NCBI RefSeq assembly: GCF_025822245.1
Contig: NZ_JACKTL010000026.1
Coordinates: 186,001-250,000, forward strand
DNA from: Mycolicibacterium hodleri
GTDB lineage: Bacteria; Actinomycetota; Actinomycetes; Mycobacteriales; Mycobacteriaceae
Direction of reading: 5' to 3'
Length of the DNA stretch: 64,000 nt
The position numbers were made by a program, and so were the translations under genes. Under the pieces are notes generated by a model, which was not told the DNA's origin, searched no databases, and was given only the letters and a program-made list of their open reading frames with translations. This document shows, piece by piece, positions 36,543 through 45,300 of this stretch (positions within the stretch are counted from its first letter, which is position 1; each line of letters opens with the position of its first letter).

Positions 36543-38675
36543 ATGCCGTCCCAGGCTCCCGAGGCCTCCTCCACACTGCTCGATCGTCTGATCGAGGACC
36601 TCGACGACGAGCAGCGCGAGGCGGTCCAGGCGCCGCGCGGGCCGGTGTGCGTGCTGGCGGGCGCGGGCACCGGAAAGACGCGCACCATCACCCGGCGCAT
36701 CGCCTACCTGGTGGCGGCCGGTCACGTGGCGCCTAGCCAGGTGCTGGCGGTGACGTTCACCTCGCGGGCGGCCGGCGAGATGCGGGGCCGGCTACGGTCG
36801 CTCGACGAGCAGGGCGCCGACGGCGTCGGCACGGGTGCCGTGCAGGCCATGACGTTTCACGCGGCGGCCCGGCGGCAGCTGCAGTACTTCTGGCCGCGGG
36901 TGGTCGGCGACACCGGGTGGGAGCTGCTCGACAGCAAGTTCGGCGTGGTCGCCCAGGCGGCCAATCGCGCGTCGATTCAGGCCAGCACCGACGACGTGCG
37001 CGATCTCGCCGGGGAGATCGAGTGGGCCAAGTCGTCGTTGATCAGCCCCGAGGCCTATCCGGCGGCGGTGGCCAAGGTCAGCCGGGACATTCCCCTCGAC
37101 GCGGCAAAGGTCGCGAAGGTCTACGCCGGGTACGAGGCCATGAAGGCCCGCCGCGACGGCACCGCGCTGCTGGACTTCGACGACCTGTTGTTGCACACCG
37201 CGGCCGCCATCGAGAGCGATGCCGCCGTGGCGCAGGAGTTTCGCGACCGGTATCGCTGCTTCGTCGTCGACGAGTATCAGGACGTGACGCCGCTGCAGCA
37301 GCGGGTGCTCAACGCCTGGCTCGGCGACCGGGACGACCTCACCGTCGTCGGTGACGCCAACCAGACCATCTACTCGTTCACCGGTGCCACCCCCGGCTAT
37401 CTGCTCGACTTCTCCCGCCGCTTTCCCGAGGCCGCGGTGGTCCGCCTCGAGCGTGACTACCGGTCGACGCCGCAGGTGGTGTCGCTGGCCAACCGAGTGA
37501 TCTCGATGGCGCGCGGCCGCATGGCGGGTAGCAAGCTGCACCTCATCGGTCAGCGCGATCCGGGGCCGACGCCGACGTTCAACGAGCATCCCGACGAGGT
37601 CGCCGAGGCCACCGCCGTCGCGAAGGCCGTCAAGAAGCTGGTCCGCGAGGGCACCGCCCCCGCCGAGATCGCGGTGTTGTACCGCATCAACGCGCAGTCG
37701 GAGGTGTACGAGGAGGCGCTGACCGCGGCCGGGGTGGCGTTCCAGGTGCGCGGCGGTGAGGGCTTCTTCAGCCGCCAGGAGATCCGGCAGGCGCTGGCCG
37801 CACTGCAGCGCGCGGCGGAACGCATCGACGCGGTCGGGGCGGATCTCCCGCCGGTGATCCGCGAACTGCTGGAACCGCTGGGCCTCACCGCCGAGGAGCC
37901 GCAGGGTGTCCGGGCCCGTGAGCGGTGGGAAGCCTTGGCCGCCTTGGTCGAACTGGTCGAGGAGGAGGTGGCCCTGCGGCCGTCGCTCGACACGCGGTCG
38001 CTGCTGGCCGAGCTGCGTCAGCGGGCCGACGCTCGGCACCCGCCGGTGGTGCAGGGCGTCACGCTGGCGTCGCTGCACGCGGCGAAGGGCTTGGAGTGGG
38101 ACGCGGTGTTCCTGGTCGGGTTGGCCGACGGCACGCTGCCCATCTCGCATGCCTTGGCGCGTGGCGCCGACAGTGAGCAGGTCGAAGAGGAGCGTCGCCT
38201 CCTCTATGTCGGAATCACCAGGGCGCGTGTGCATTTGGCGCTGAGCTGGGCATTGGCGCGGACACCGGGCGGTAGGCAGGGCCGTCGCCCGTCGCGCTTC
38301 CTCAACGGCGTGGCCCCCCAGGCCACCTCCGAGGACGGGCCCAGCAAGCCTCGGCGACAACGCGGCGTCAGCCCTCGCTGCCGGGTCTGCAACACCGCGT
38401 TGACCAGTTCTGCGTCGATCATGTTGCGCCGCTGCGAGACGTGTCCGTCCGATCTCGACGAGGAGCTGCTGGCCCAGCTCAAGGAGTGGCGGCTCGAGAC
38501 GTCCAAGGAGATGAAGGTGCCCGCGTACGTGGTGTTCACCGACAACACCCTGATCGCGATCGCCGAGACGCTGCCGGTCGACGAGGCCGCGCTGGTCGCG
38601 ATTCCCGGCATCGGCGCCCGCAAGCTCGAGCAGTTCGGGCCCGACGTGCTCGCGTTGGTGAAGGGACGCCGGTGA
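36543..38675 (+). CDS. uvrD2: ATP-dependent DNA helicase UvrD2
   Basis: A 710-residue SF1A helicase (Rv3198c). Motor motifs: [15 protein letters not shown] (I), [11 protein letters not shown] (Ia), [14 protein letters not shown] (II), [15 protein letters not shown] (III), [12 protein letters not shown] (V) and [17 protein letters not shown] (VI). A tetracysteine zinc module follows, [19 protein letters not shown] with a further ETCP, then a C-terminal HRDC domain ([31 protein letters not shown]). This cysteine-plus-HRDC layout is the UvrD2 signature. The ATG at 36543 is chosen; an in-frame ATG at 36534 is equally possible. Confidence 0.95.
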   Translation: MPSQAPEASSTLLDRLIEDLDDEQREAVQAPRGPVCVLAGAGTGKTRTITRRIAYLVAAGHVAPSQVLAVTFTSRAAGEMRGRLRSLDEQGADGVGTGAVQAMTFHAAARRQLQYFWPRVVGDTGWELLDSKFGVVAQAANRASIQASTDDVRDLAGEIEWAKSSLISPEAYPAAVAKVSRDIPLDAAKVAKVYAGYEAMKARRDGTALLDFDDLLLHTAAAIESDAAVAQEFRDRYRCFVVDEYQDVTPLQQRVLNAWLGDRDDLTVVGDANQTIYSFTGATPGYLLDFSRRFPEAAVVRLERDYRSTPQVVSLANRVISMARGRMAGSKLHLIGQRDPGPTPTFNEHPDEVAEATAVAKAVKKLVREGTAPAEIAVLYRINAQSEVYEEALTAAGVAFQVRGGEGFFSRQEIRQALAALQRAAERIDAVGADLPPVIRELLEPLGLTAEEPQGVRARERWEALAALVELVEEEVALRPSLDTRSLLAELRQRADARHPPVVQGVTLASLHAAKGLEWDAVFLVGLADGTLPISHALARGADSEQVEEERRLLYVGITRARVHLALSWALARTPGGRQGRRPSRFLNGVAPQATSEDGPSKPRRQRGVSPRCRVCNTALTSSASIMLRRCETCPSDLDEELLAQLKEWRLETSKEMKVPAYVVFTDNTLIAIAETLPVDEAALVAIPGIGARKLEQFGPDVLALVKGRR

Positions 38676-38696
38676 CGGGCAAAGTCGCAGGTCAGA

Positions 38697-38733
38697 AAAT
38701 TGCTTGTCCAATTACGCTGTGAGCGTTTAGTCT
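38697..38733 (+). promoter_or_regulatory. whiB7 promoter
   Basis: An AT-rich AAAATTG (38697-38703) abuts a -35 TTGTCC (38704-38709), an 18-nt spacer and a -10 TAGTCT (38728-38733). WhiB7-SigA promoters are known to carry such an AT-rich patch just before the -35, bound by the WhiB7 AT-hook, so this is probably the autoregulated whiB7 promoter. Confidence 0.65.
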
Positions 38734-38775
38734 CATAACCGTCTAATCCGGTCGAATCGAAGGGAGGGGAGTCAC

Positions 38776-38961
38776 GTGATCATTACTCAGAACTCCGGCG
38801 TAGCCGTCGCCAACGCCGTCGTCACGTCGTCGCCCCTCAATGTCGCCGGGCCCGCCGCGCCGGCAGGGCATCCGATGGCCGCGATGCGTGGCGCCATTCC
38901 GGCGTACAAGCGACGCGCCGCCGCCGCGACTGTCGCGTCCGTGAATCGGGGCACCACCTAG
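38776..38961 (+). CDS. whiB7 leader peptide (uORF)
   Basis: A 61-residue reading frame in the whiB7 leader, starting GTG at 38776 behind a strong AGGGAGGGG ribosome site. The product (MIITQNSGVAVANAVV...) is Ala-rich with no recognisable domain. It ends 19 nt before a GC-rich hairpin. In other mycobacteria a uORF in this place couples ribosome stalling by antibiotics to read-through of the attenuator; I infer the same here. Sequence conservation of the peptide itself is likely low. Confidence 0.7.
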   Translation: MIITQNSGVAVANAVVTSSPLNVAGPAAPAGHPMAAMRGAIPAYKRRAAAATVASVNRGTT

Positions 38962-38979
38962 GTACCCACAAAAGCCACA

Positions 38980-39015
38980 TGGCCACGGACCCGACATTCA
39001 CCGGATCCGTGGCCA
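38980..39015 (+). terminator. Attenuator hairpin in the whiB7 leader
   Basis: TGGCCACGGA (38980-38989) pairs perfectly with TCCGTGGCCA (39006-39015), loop 16 nt, followed by GATTGCTTTC with a short T run. It lies between the uORF stop and the whiB7 start, the position expected of a transcription attenuator. Confidence 0.7.
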
Positions 39016-39106
39016 GATTGCTTTCGGGGGACACCCGAACTTCTGGTCTCAGATCCATCAGACGTCACTCTGATCGACTTTGGACTAGGAAGAAGGTGAT
39101 TCGGAC

Positions 39107-39394
39107 ATGTCCCCGCAGACATGCCGCGAGAGAACGTTGGCAGTACCTTGCCATCTGAACGACCCGGACCTGTGGTTCGCCGAGAACCCGATGGAGCTCG
39201 AACGGGCCAAGGTGCTGTGCGCCGAGTGCCCGATCCGCCGTCAGTGCCTCGCCGAGGCACTGGAACGTCAAGAGCCCTGGGGAGTTTGGGGTGGCGAGAT
39301 CATCGACCGCGGCACGGTGGTGGCGCGCAAGCGGCCGAGGGGCCGCCCGCGCAAGGACGCGAAGGACCCCGTTGCGAACCCCGCCGCCGCGTAG
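39107..39394 (+). CDS. whiB7: Antibiotic-response regulator WhiB7
   Basis: A 95-residue WhiB7, a [4Fe-4S] activator of intrinsic drug resistance genes. The cluster cysteines are in VPCHLNDPD and CAECPIRRQC; the WhiB7-specific EPWGVWGGE turn and the C-terminal AT-hook RGRPRKDAK are present. The ATG at 39107 is chosen. Upstream, 38676-39106 holds promoter, uORF and attenuator. A strong hairpin follows the stop. Confidence 0.95.
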   Translation: MSPQTCRERTLAVPCHLNDPDLWFAENPMELERAKVLCAECPIRRQCLAEALERQEPWGVWGGEIIDRGTVVARKRPRGRPRKDAKDPVANPAAA

Positions 39395-39400
39395 TCGGCG

Positions 39401-39444
39401 CGAGGTGTCCTAGCCCCACGTATTGCTGAGGCTAGGACACCTCG
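39401..39444. terminator. Hairpin between whiB7 and ABC1 kinase gene
   Basis: CGAGGTGTCCTAGCC (39401-39415) pairs perfectly with GGCTAGGACACCTCG (39430-39444): a 15-bp stem with a 14-nt loop. It covers the convergent 3' ends and includes the last codons of the ABC1 gene. Confidence 0.75.
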
Positions 39445-40778
39445 TCGGCGAAGCCCGGAATGAGTTTCAGCGCAAGCGCTTTGGTCGGAACGTGGGCGTC
39501 GAGCTGACACGAGATCGCCACCACCGACGCGATGACCCGCATCGGGATGGCCAAGTTGGCCGGCAGGTCCATCGCTCGGGCGGTCCTGATCGCGTCAGCA
39601 GAGATGTCCATGTTGGCCGCCGCCATCTTCTGGAGCCACTTACGGGTGTAGTGGAATTCGTCGACCTCGACGGGTTCGACGTACTGGCGCAGCATTTCGT
39701 CGATCTCGCGGGGTGAGACCTGCTCGCCCTTCTGGCCCTTTTGGATGAAGCCGATCTTCTCCATGGTGGGCAGCAGGTTGTCGTAGTCCTTGGCCAATGC
39801 GTAGCGGACCATGAGGCCGAGTTCGACCGGCAGGCCGTCGGGCATCGGTGCGACGGCGCCGAAGTCGAGGATTCCCATCTTGTCCCCTGGCAGCAGCATG
39901 AAGTTGCCGGGGTGCGCGTCGCCGTGCATCAACTTGATGCGACTCGGTGCGTCGTAGGTCAGCTCGAACAGCCGTGTGCCCATGACGTCGCGCTGATCGG
40001 GGGTGCCGTTGCGGATGATCTGGGCCATCGGGATGCCCTCGATCCACTCCGCGACGACGACCTTCGGGGCGCTCGCGACCACCTGTGGCACCACGAAGTG
40101 CGGGTGGTCGCGGTATCCCTTGGCGAAGGCGCGTTGGTTGGCCGCCTCCAGCCGGTAGTCGAGTTCCATCTCGGTGCGTTCGATCAGCTCGTCGACGACG
40201 CCTTGGACGTCGGCTCCCGGGGACAGTTGCCGGAAGACCGACACCATCCGACGCATGGTCTTCAGGTCGGCCCGCAAGGCCTCGTCGGCGCCCGGGTACT
40301 GAATCTTGACGGCGACCTCGCGGCCGTCCGACCACACCGCCTTGTGCACCTGGCCGATGCTCGCCGACGCGATGGGGGAGTCGTCGAAGGAGGTGAACCG
40401 CTCCCGCCACTTGGTGCCGAGCTGGGCGTCGAGCACGCGGTGCACCTTGGCCGCGGGCAGCGGCGGGGCGTCCTTCTGCAGTTTGGTCAGCGCCTCGCGG
40501 TAGGGCTCGCCGAACTGCTCGGGGACGGCGGCCTCCATGACGGACAGGGCCTGGCCGACCTTCATCGCGCCGCCCTTGAGTTCGCCGAGGACGGTGAAGA
40601 GCTGGTTGGCGGCCTTCTCCATCATCTCGGCGTTAACCTCGTCCTTGGACGAGCCCGTCAGTCGCTTGCCGATTCCCAGTGCCGCTCGGCCTGCGATGCC
40701 GACCGGCAAGCTGGCGAGCTTGGCGTTGCGAGCTGCTCGTCCGCGCTTGATGTCTGCCACCCCACCATCATCCATCAC
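39432..40778 (-). CDS. ABC1/UbiB family atypical kinase
   Basis: A 448-residue ABC1 (ADCK/UbiB) kinase-like protein (Rv3197 type). Family signatures: the KxGQ motif in GAMKVGQALS, the Ala-rich loop SPIASASIGQVHKAV, the ATP Lys in VAVKIQYPG, the catalytic region LMHGDAHPGNFMLLPG and the metal Asp in GILDFGAVAP. Rv3197 belongs to the WhiB7-linked drug tolerance genes in M. tuberculosis (recalled), consistent with its position facing whiB7. The start may instead be the GTG at 40760. The substrate is unproven; lipid or quinone-related work is usual for the family. Confidence 0.9.
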   Translation of the reverse strand: MMDDGGVADIKRGRAARNAKLASLPVGIAGRAALGIGKRLTGSSKDEVNAEMMEKAANQLFTVLGELKGGAMKVGQALSVMEAAVPEQFGEPYREALTKLQKDAPPLPAAKVHRVLDAQLGTKWRERFTSFDDSPIASASIGQVHKAVWSDGREVAVKIQYPGADEALRADLKTMRRMVSVFRQLSPGADVQGVVDELIERTEMELDYRLEAANQRAFAKGYRDHPHFVVPQVVASAPKVVVAEWIEGIPMAQIIRNGTPDQRDVMGTRLFELTYDAPSRIKLMHGDAHPGNFMLLPGDKMGILDFGAVAPMPDGLPVELGLMVRYALAKDYDNLLPTMEKIGFIQKGQKGEQVSPREIDEMLRQYVEPVEVDEFHYTRKWLQKMAAANMDISADAIRTARAMDLPANLAIPMRVIASVVAISCQLDAHVPTKALALKLIPGFADEVS

Positions 40779-40814
40779 GACGCTGCGGCCGGCCCATCGC
40801 GCCTGGCTACGGAA

Positions 40815-42014
40815 CTATGACTCGGTCGTCCGGCGGTTGCCAAGAGCGTCGTCGGTTGCGGACTCGGTCAGGTCGTCGCACGGGTCCCGATGCCATTCGC
40901 CGAACGGATCGGGGTAGCCGCTCCACTCCTGCGGGGCGGCCATCTCGGCGTCGGACAGCAGCGCCCCGTGCAGTGCGCCGCGGATCTCGTCGGCCCTGGC
41001 TCCGCACACCAGGACCGTCATGGAGGTGTGCCGGTCGCCGTGGTCGCCGGACCAGATGAGGTTGGCCAGGGCGCGGCGTTCCGGCTCGACGTAGGCCAGC
41101 TCGGACGGAGTCATCGCGGCGAGCCACGTGCCGGCGGCGTCGACGCGCAACCCGCCGCCTGCGGATTGCAGCCACATCGCCTGCCGTGGCTGGGTGGCCA
41201 GCCAGAGCCTGCCTCTGGTGCGGATCACCCCGTCGAGCAGCACGTCGACGGCGGCGTGCAGCCGCTGCGGGTGGAAGGGCCGCCGGGCAGAGAACTCGAC
41301 GAGCTGCACGGCTCCGTCGACTGCGAGCGGTGGCTGGCCGGCGAGCAGGGGGCCGTGCGGTCCGTCGCTGCGACCGCGACGGGCGTCGGGTTCCAGGTGG
41401 GCGAGGGCCATCTCGAGGCGGTCGGTGCCGACGGTGATGCGGGCGCGGGGGGTCAAGCGCCGCAGCACGGCCAGCGTCGTCGCCTCGGGGTGGGACGGGA
41501 CGAGGACGTCGGCGAACTCGGCTTGCCCGACGACGACCTGGGCGACGGTGCGGCCGTCGTCGAGTTCGTCGTCCCCGAGGGCGTCGGTGAGCCAGCGGTC
41601 GGCGTCCAGGCAGGTGATCACGGCGTGGACCTCGACGTCGCGGGCGGCGGGTCCGTCCACGTAGCCGGGGCCGACCCTGACCCTGACGTGGTTGACCGCC
41701 CAGCAGATGGGCTCGGGTTCCAGCCAGGGCGCCAGGTGCACCACGATGCGGTCGACGTCGTCGCGTCGGTGCAGCCTGCGCAGCAGCACCAGCAGGTCGT
41801 TGCGGACGGTGCAGGCGACACAGCCGTGGGCGAGTTCGAGGACGGTCTCCGACGTGTCGAGGACGCCGTTCCTGAGCATCGTCAGGTGGCGTCGCACCAC
41901 TGGGCCGTCGACGCGGTGTGCGACGACGAGGGTTCCCGGCTGGCGCATCAGCGTGCCGGTCACCGCCTCGGTGTCGCCCTGACCGGCCGTCAGCAGCACC
42001 GGGGTCCGAAGCAT
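40815..42014 (-). CDS. CobW-like zinc-starvation protein (possibly Mrf)
   Basis: A 399-residue protein of the CobW/COG0523 group. The Walker A region is degenerate (LTAGQGDTEAVTG, lacking the usual GKT/S lysine), while the family metal motif is retained as HGCVACTVRNDLL (C-x2-C). CobW_C-like sequence follows (FSARRPFHPQRLHAAVD). It is divergent from a zinc-independent L28 gene, the Rv0105c-Rv0106 arrangement, so it may be the MPY recruitment factor (Mrf) linked to ribosome hibernation at low zinc; that assignment is from memory. Zur-like boxes at 42027 and 42081 suggest zinc control. ATG at 42014 with AAGGAGG. Confidence 0.85.
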   Translation of the reverse strand: MLRTPVLLTAGQGDTEAVTGTLMRQPGTLVVAHRVDGPVVRRHLTMLRNGVLDTSETVLELAHGCVACTVRNDLLVLLRRLHRRDDVDRIVVHLAPWLEPEPICWAVNHVRVRVGPGYVDGPAARDVEVHAVITCLDADRWLTDALGDDELDDGRTVAQVVVGQAEFADVLVPSHPEATTLAVLRRLTPRARITVGTDRLEMALAHLEPDARRGRSDGPHGPLLAGQPPLAVDGAVQLVEFSARRPFHPQRLHAAVDVLLDGVIRTRGRLWLATQPRQAMWLQSAGGGLRVDAAGTWLAAMTPSELAYVEPERRALANLIWSGDHGDRHTSMTVLVCGARADEIRGALHGALLSDAEMAAPQEWSGYPDPFGEWHRDPCDDLTESATDDALGNRRTTES

Positions 42015-42026
42015 GCTCCTCCTTAT

Positions 42027-42041
42027 TGGTAATCATTGTCA
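42027..42041. promoter_or_regulatory. Zur-like box 1
   Basis: TGGTAATCATTGTCA is an imperfect palindrome around AATCATT, close to the mycobacterial Zur pattern TGAnAATnATTnTCA. It lies just upstream of the CobW-like gene. Confidence 0.65.
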
Positions 42042-42080
42042 TTAATGTCGTTTGGACAGTACAGTCCACGGCGGGGGTTG

Positions 42081-42097
42081 TCGAAAATGATTGTCGA
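42081..42097. promoter_or_regulatory. Zur-like box 2
   Basis: TCGAAAATGATTGTCGA is a palindrome (TCGA ends, AAT/ATT core) with the same core as box 1, 55 bp away centre to centre. It lies 13 bp before the L28 GTG, next to its AAGGAG ribosome site, so bound Zur would block L28 expression. Confidence 0.7.
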
Positions 42098-42110
42098 TAA
42101 GGAGTAGAAC

Positions 42111-42338
42111 GTGTCCGCACATTGTCAGGTCACCGGCCGCACACCTCACTTTGGCAACGCGGTGTCCCACTCGGGGCGTCGCACTCGCAGGCGCTGGTCG
42201 CCCAACGTGCAACGCAAGACCTATTACCTGCCGTCGGAGGGCCGCCGCATCACGATTCGGGTCAGTGCCAAGGGCATCAAGGTGATCGACCGCGACGGCA
42301 TCGAAGCGGTGGTCGCCCGACTGCGGGCGAAACGATGA
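42111..42338 (+). CDS. rpmB: 50S ribosomal protein L28, zinc-independent (C-) paralogue
   Basis: A 75-residue L28 (RpmB). Typical blocks are [28 protein letters not shown] and [16 protein letters not shown]. It has a single Cys (residue 5) instead of the four-Cys zinc site, so it is a C- paralogue that replaces zinc-bearing L28 when zinc is scarce (family knowledge). A Zur-like box lies just upstream of the GTG at 42111. Its stop overlaps the next gene (ATGA). The main zinc-binding rpmB would be elsewhere in the genome. Confidence 0.93.
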   Translation: MSAHCQVTGRTPHFGNAVSHSGRRTRRRWSPNVQRKTYYLPSEGRRITIRVSAKGIKVIDRDGIEAVVARLRAKR

Positions 42339-42679
42339 AGCCCTACACGGTCGTCGTATGCGGGGCCTGCGCGTCGGACGGAGGCTCGGCCGCCCTCGAC
42401 GCCCTGCGGGCCGCGGTCCGCCGCAGCCGGCACGGAATGCTGATCACCACCGGCTGCCCGTGGGAGCGCCACGCCTGCGCCGGGTCGGCCCCGGGCCGTG
42501 TCACCGTCGTGGTGCAACCCTGCGACGTCGACCGCAGGCCCGACGGGCCGGCTCGACGGCTCGGGCCGGTCGGCTCCGGTGACGTTCTCGCGGTGTGCCG
42601 ATGGCTCGAACGCGGCGACTGGGACGCCCCGCTGCACGTGTGGTGGGACGCGAGACGCCATGTCGGCAGCCACAACTGA
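42335..42679 (+). CDS. Cys-rich small protein, possibly thioredoxin-like ferredoxin
   Basis: A 114-residue protein co-translated with zinc-independent L28 (ATG at 42335 overlaps the L28 stop). Six cysteines lie at VCGACASD (C-x2-C), [20 protein letters not shown] and AVCRWLE. The arrangement and the βαβ look ([16 protein letters not shown]) resemble thioredoxin-like [2Fe-2S] ferredoxins, but I do not recognise a named family with certainty. Placement in the Zur-controlled unit suggests a role in metal sensing, storage or delivery (inference). Confidence 0.72.
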   Translation: MKPYTVVVCGACASDGGSAALDALRAAVRRSRHGMLITTGCPWERHACAGSAPGRVTVVVQPCDVDRRPDGPARRLGPVGSGDVLAVCRWLERGDWDAPLHVWWDARRHVGSHN

Positions 42680-43067
42680 GGCGTTCCGTTCCGAACGACT
42701 CGACGAGATGGCCTGTGGGACAGTTGAACTCAGTGTGCCGCTACGCGACGGCGTCATCCAGATCGGTGCCGGCGGCCAGGCCGACGTGGGGCGGATCCGG
42801 GTGTCGAAGAAGCGACGGGCGATCACGGTGTTTCGCGTCGACGGCCGGCCGATGCAGGTCGACATCGTCGCCGACGCGCAGTCGAGCACCCGCGTGTTCG
42901 CCGTGCCGGTGCGCGTACTGAGGCTGGCGCGGTCGGAATCGCGGTGGTCGGTCGTGGGCAAACTCGTTGGCGCCCATCGGCTCTCGGACGTCAAGAGGTT
43001 TGCCGACGTGGTGGGCACCTTCGCCGTCGCCAAACAGGCCAGGGCTCAGCAGGCGCACCGCGGGTGA
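42660..43067 (+). CDS. Hypothetical protein
   Basis: A 135-residue protein I cannot assign. The reading frame has typical high-GC codon use and overlaps the preceding gene by 20 bp. The N-terminal ~16 residues ([15 protein letters not shown]) may be non-native; a second ATG at 42708 starts MACGTVELSVPLRDGVIQIG. The middle is β-rich (KKRRAITVFRVDGRPMQVDI) and the end Ala/Arg-rich. No membrane segments or catalytic motif are visible. The last 22 bp overlap the convergent cyclodehydratase gene. Confidence 0.55.
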   Translation: MSAATTEAFRSERLDEMACGTVELSVPLRDGVIQIGAGGQADVGRIRVSKKRRAITVFRVDGRPMQVDIVADAQSSTRVFAVPVRVLRLARSESRWSVVGKLVGAHRLSDVKRFADVVGTFAVAKQARAQQAHRG

Positions 43068-43888
43068 CGCGTCCACCGTCGGCTGGTCGTCGACCCGGTG
43101 CGCACGTCGAACTCCAGGGTGGTGTCGAGGGTGGGCGGTGGATCGCCTGCCCGGCTCGGGTCCCCGGATTCGCGCACGGCCGCCATCACGCGGTCCACCT
43201 GGCTCAGGGCCAACGCCGCGGTGCCCAGCATCGTGGCGCGGTCGGCGCTGCCGACGGCGTCGCGCAACTGCGCGGCCACCGCCGGCCACGCCGCGTCGCG
43301 GTCACTGCGATAGAGGTCGGCGCATCCGAGACAACTGGTCACCCCGGGGATCACCAGGGGACCGACAAGCCCGGTGCCGTCCCGCACGTAGACGGGCAGG
43401 TGCGGTATCCGGTCCCGATGCAGCTCACGTAGCAGATGCGGGTCGGCGGCCAGGAAGTCCGACAGCACCACCAGGTCGGTGGTCCCCGGCGTGCCACCCG
43501 CGTGGTTGAGCCTGCTCTGCGTCACGCGGGCCCCCGAACAGCGCAGCGCGCCCGCCAGCAGGTCCGACAGGGGACCGCGGCCGTGGATGCGAATGAACGC
43601 CGATCGGGTGCGCGGCGGCGTCGCCGTCGCGAGTCCCTGCTCGACGAGCGAGCTGACCAGGTCGGTCACCGCGGTGACGTCGGCGATGCCCCGGTCGACC
43701 GCCAGCGCGCACAATTCCCGGGCGCTCACCCCGCATTGCATGGCGCGCAGAAGATCGGCCAGGGCGGTGGCGGACAAGCCGTCGGGTGGCTCTACGAGCA
43801 TGGCGCGCCGCGGATCCCAGCCCACCTGCACCGCACCGTCTGGTCTGACGAGCACCGGCATGGCCGGATTGAGCGTGTGGCTCGACAT
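43046..43888 (-). CDS. E1-like cyclodehydratase-type protein (TOMM partner fold)
   Basis: A 280-residue protein of Rv3196 type, related to the 'bacteriocin biosynthesis cyclodehydratase' E1-like partner proteins. A winged-helix-like N-terminal half (LRAMQCGVSARELCALAVDR) is followed by a degenerate Rossmann segment (FIRIHGRGPLSDLLAGALRC) and two C-x-C/C-x2-C knuckles: TSCLGCADLYRSDRD, and HPRCAC at the extreme C-terminus, the usual zinc tetrathiolate. No YcaO partner or precursor peptide is nearby. It probably binds a peptide and presents it to a partner enzyme; the partner is unknown. Confidence 0.83.
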   Translation of the reverse strand: MSSHTLNPAMPVLVRPDGAVQVGWDPRRAMLVEPPDGLSATALADLLRAMQCGVSARELCALAVDRGIADVTAVTDLVSSLVEQGLATATPPRTRSAFIRIHGRGPLSDLLAGALRCSGARVTQSRLNHAGGTPGTTDLVVLSDFLAADPHLLRELHRDRIPHLPVYVRDGTGLVGPLVIPGVTSCLGCADLYRSDRDAAWPAVAAQLRDAVGSADRATMLGTAALALSQVDRVMAAVRESGDPSRAGDPPPTLDTTLEFDVRTGSTTSRRWTRHPRCAC

Positions 43889-43923
43889 GCGCCGACTCTG
43901 CCACGGGACCGCCCAGCGGCGCT

Positions 43924-45300
43924 TTAGTTATCCACAGGCCCGGTGTCGGGGCCCAGCTCGCCGTCGAAGTCCTTCTCGAGGTCGGCGATCGCCTGGTCGA
44001 TGCCGCTGGTGTCGCCACCCACCACGCGGTCGATGAAACCGGCGGGTTCGTCGAGGTCGTCGGAGCCCGGCAGCAGGTCGGGGTGCTGCCACACCGCGTC
44101 ACGGGCGTCCGCGCCGACGGCTTGGGTCAGCCGCTCCCACAACACCGCGGCCTCCCGCAGTTTGCGGGGTCGCAGTTCCAGACCGACCAGCGTCGCGAAC
44201 GTCTGCTCGGCGGGTCCGCCGGTCGCGCGGCGGCGGCGGAGCGTCTCGCTCAGCGCGACGGTCCCGGGGATGCGGTCGCCGAGGGCGTCGGTCACCACCG
44301 TCTGCACCCACCCCTCGATGAGGGCCAGGAGCGTCTCGAGGCGTTCGAGGGCGACGACCTGTTCGGGGGTGGACTTCGGCTCGAAGATGCCCTGGTTGAG
44401 CAGCTGCTCCATCGCCGTCGGGTCGGACAGCGACGCGGGGTTGAAGCCCTGCGCGAAGTCCTCGATGCCGCTCATGTCGACCTTCATCCCGCGGGCGAAG
44501 GCCTCGACGGCGCTGAGGAGCTGTGTCGCCAGCCACGGCACGTGACTGAACAGTCGATGGTGTGCCGCCTCCCGGGCCGCGAGGAACATCATGATCTCGC
44601 TGCGCGGCTGCTCGAGCCCCTCGGCGAGCGACTCGATGGCCTCCGGCATCAGGGCGGCCACGCCCTTGGGGCCCAGCGGCAAGCCAATGTCGGTGGAGGT
44701 CAACACCTCTCGCGACAACGTGCCGAGTGCCTGGCCGAGCTGCGACCCGAAGGCCATGCCGCCCATCTGCGTCATCATCGCCATCAGCGGGCCGGCCATC
44801 GCCCGGGCCTCCTCGGGCAGGGCCTGCGCCCACACCGTCGACATCTGCTCGGCGACCGGGTCGCACAACCTCTTCCAGGTGGCGAGGGTGTTGTCGACCC
44901 AGTCGCTGGGCGTCCACGCGACCGAGCTGGTGGTGCCCGCGGGCAGGGGAGTGACGCCGTCGAGCCACGTGTCGGCCAGCCGTACCGCGTCGGCGATCGC
45001 CGCGCTGGTCTGCTCGGGCACGGGCTTGACGAACCCGATCGAACTGGACGCGAGCTGACGCGCCAGGTCGTAGTTGACGGGGCCGGACTGCGCGCCGCCG
45101 GCCATCGAGGTGCCTGCGCCGCTGAACATCTCGCCGAGCTTGGAGAAGATCTGTCCGAGGTTGTTCATGTCGAAGTCGCCGCCGCCGAATCCGAACGGAT
45201 CCGGTGACGACCCCGCGTTGGGATCCTTCTTGCGGTCGTCTCGGTCGGGGTCGTCTCCCTTACCGTCTGAGGAAGAGAAGCCGAAAGGCTGGTCAGGCAT
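43924..45300 (-). CDS. Zincin-like metalloprotease (DUF2342 family)
   Basis: A 458-residue protein of Rv3195 type. The N-terminus is Gly/Asp-rich (FGFSSSDGKGDDPDRDDRKK). The conserved core includes MTQMGGMAFGSQLGQALGTL and the helix FLAAREAAHHRLFSH, which carries the family metal/active residues in place of a classical HExxH. A Glu follows in VEAFARGM. Its ATG at 45300 is back-to-back with the PDZ protease gene. Related proteins are called zinc-dependent metalloproteases but activity is unproven. Confidence 0.88.
   Translation of the reverse strand: MPDQPFGFSSSDGKGDDPDRDDRKKDPNAGSSPDPFGFGGGDFDMNNLGQIFSKLGEMFSGAGTSMAGGAQSGPVNYDLARQLASSSIGFVKPVPEQTSAAIADAVRLADTWLDGVTPLPAGTTSSVAWTPSDWVDNTLATWKRLCDPVAEQMSTVWAQALPEEARAMAGPLMAMMTQMGGMAFGSQLGQALGTLSREVLTSTDIGLPLGPKGVAALMPEAIESLAEGLEQPRSEIMMFLAAREAAHHRLFSHVPWLATQLLSAVEAFARGMKVDMSGIEDFAQGFNPASLSDPTAMEQLLNQGIFEPKSTPEQVVALERLETLLALIEGWVQTVVTDALGDRIPGTVALSETLRRRRATGGPAEQTFATLVGLELRPRKLREAAVLWERLTQAVGADARDAVWQHPDLLPGSDDLDEPAGFIDRVVGGDTSGIDQAIADLEKDFDGELGPDTGPVDN

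Noticed and set aside
36792..38711. 639-codon open frame antisense to uvrD2
   Set aside because: Same kind of high-GC shadow; the plus strand encodes all UvrD2 motifs.
43928..43936. Perfect DnaA box TTATCCACA
   Set aside because: It lies across the last codons and stop of the zincin gene and has no neighbours; one box arises easily by chance, which also lowers confidence in the cluster at 56403.
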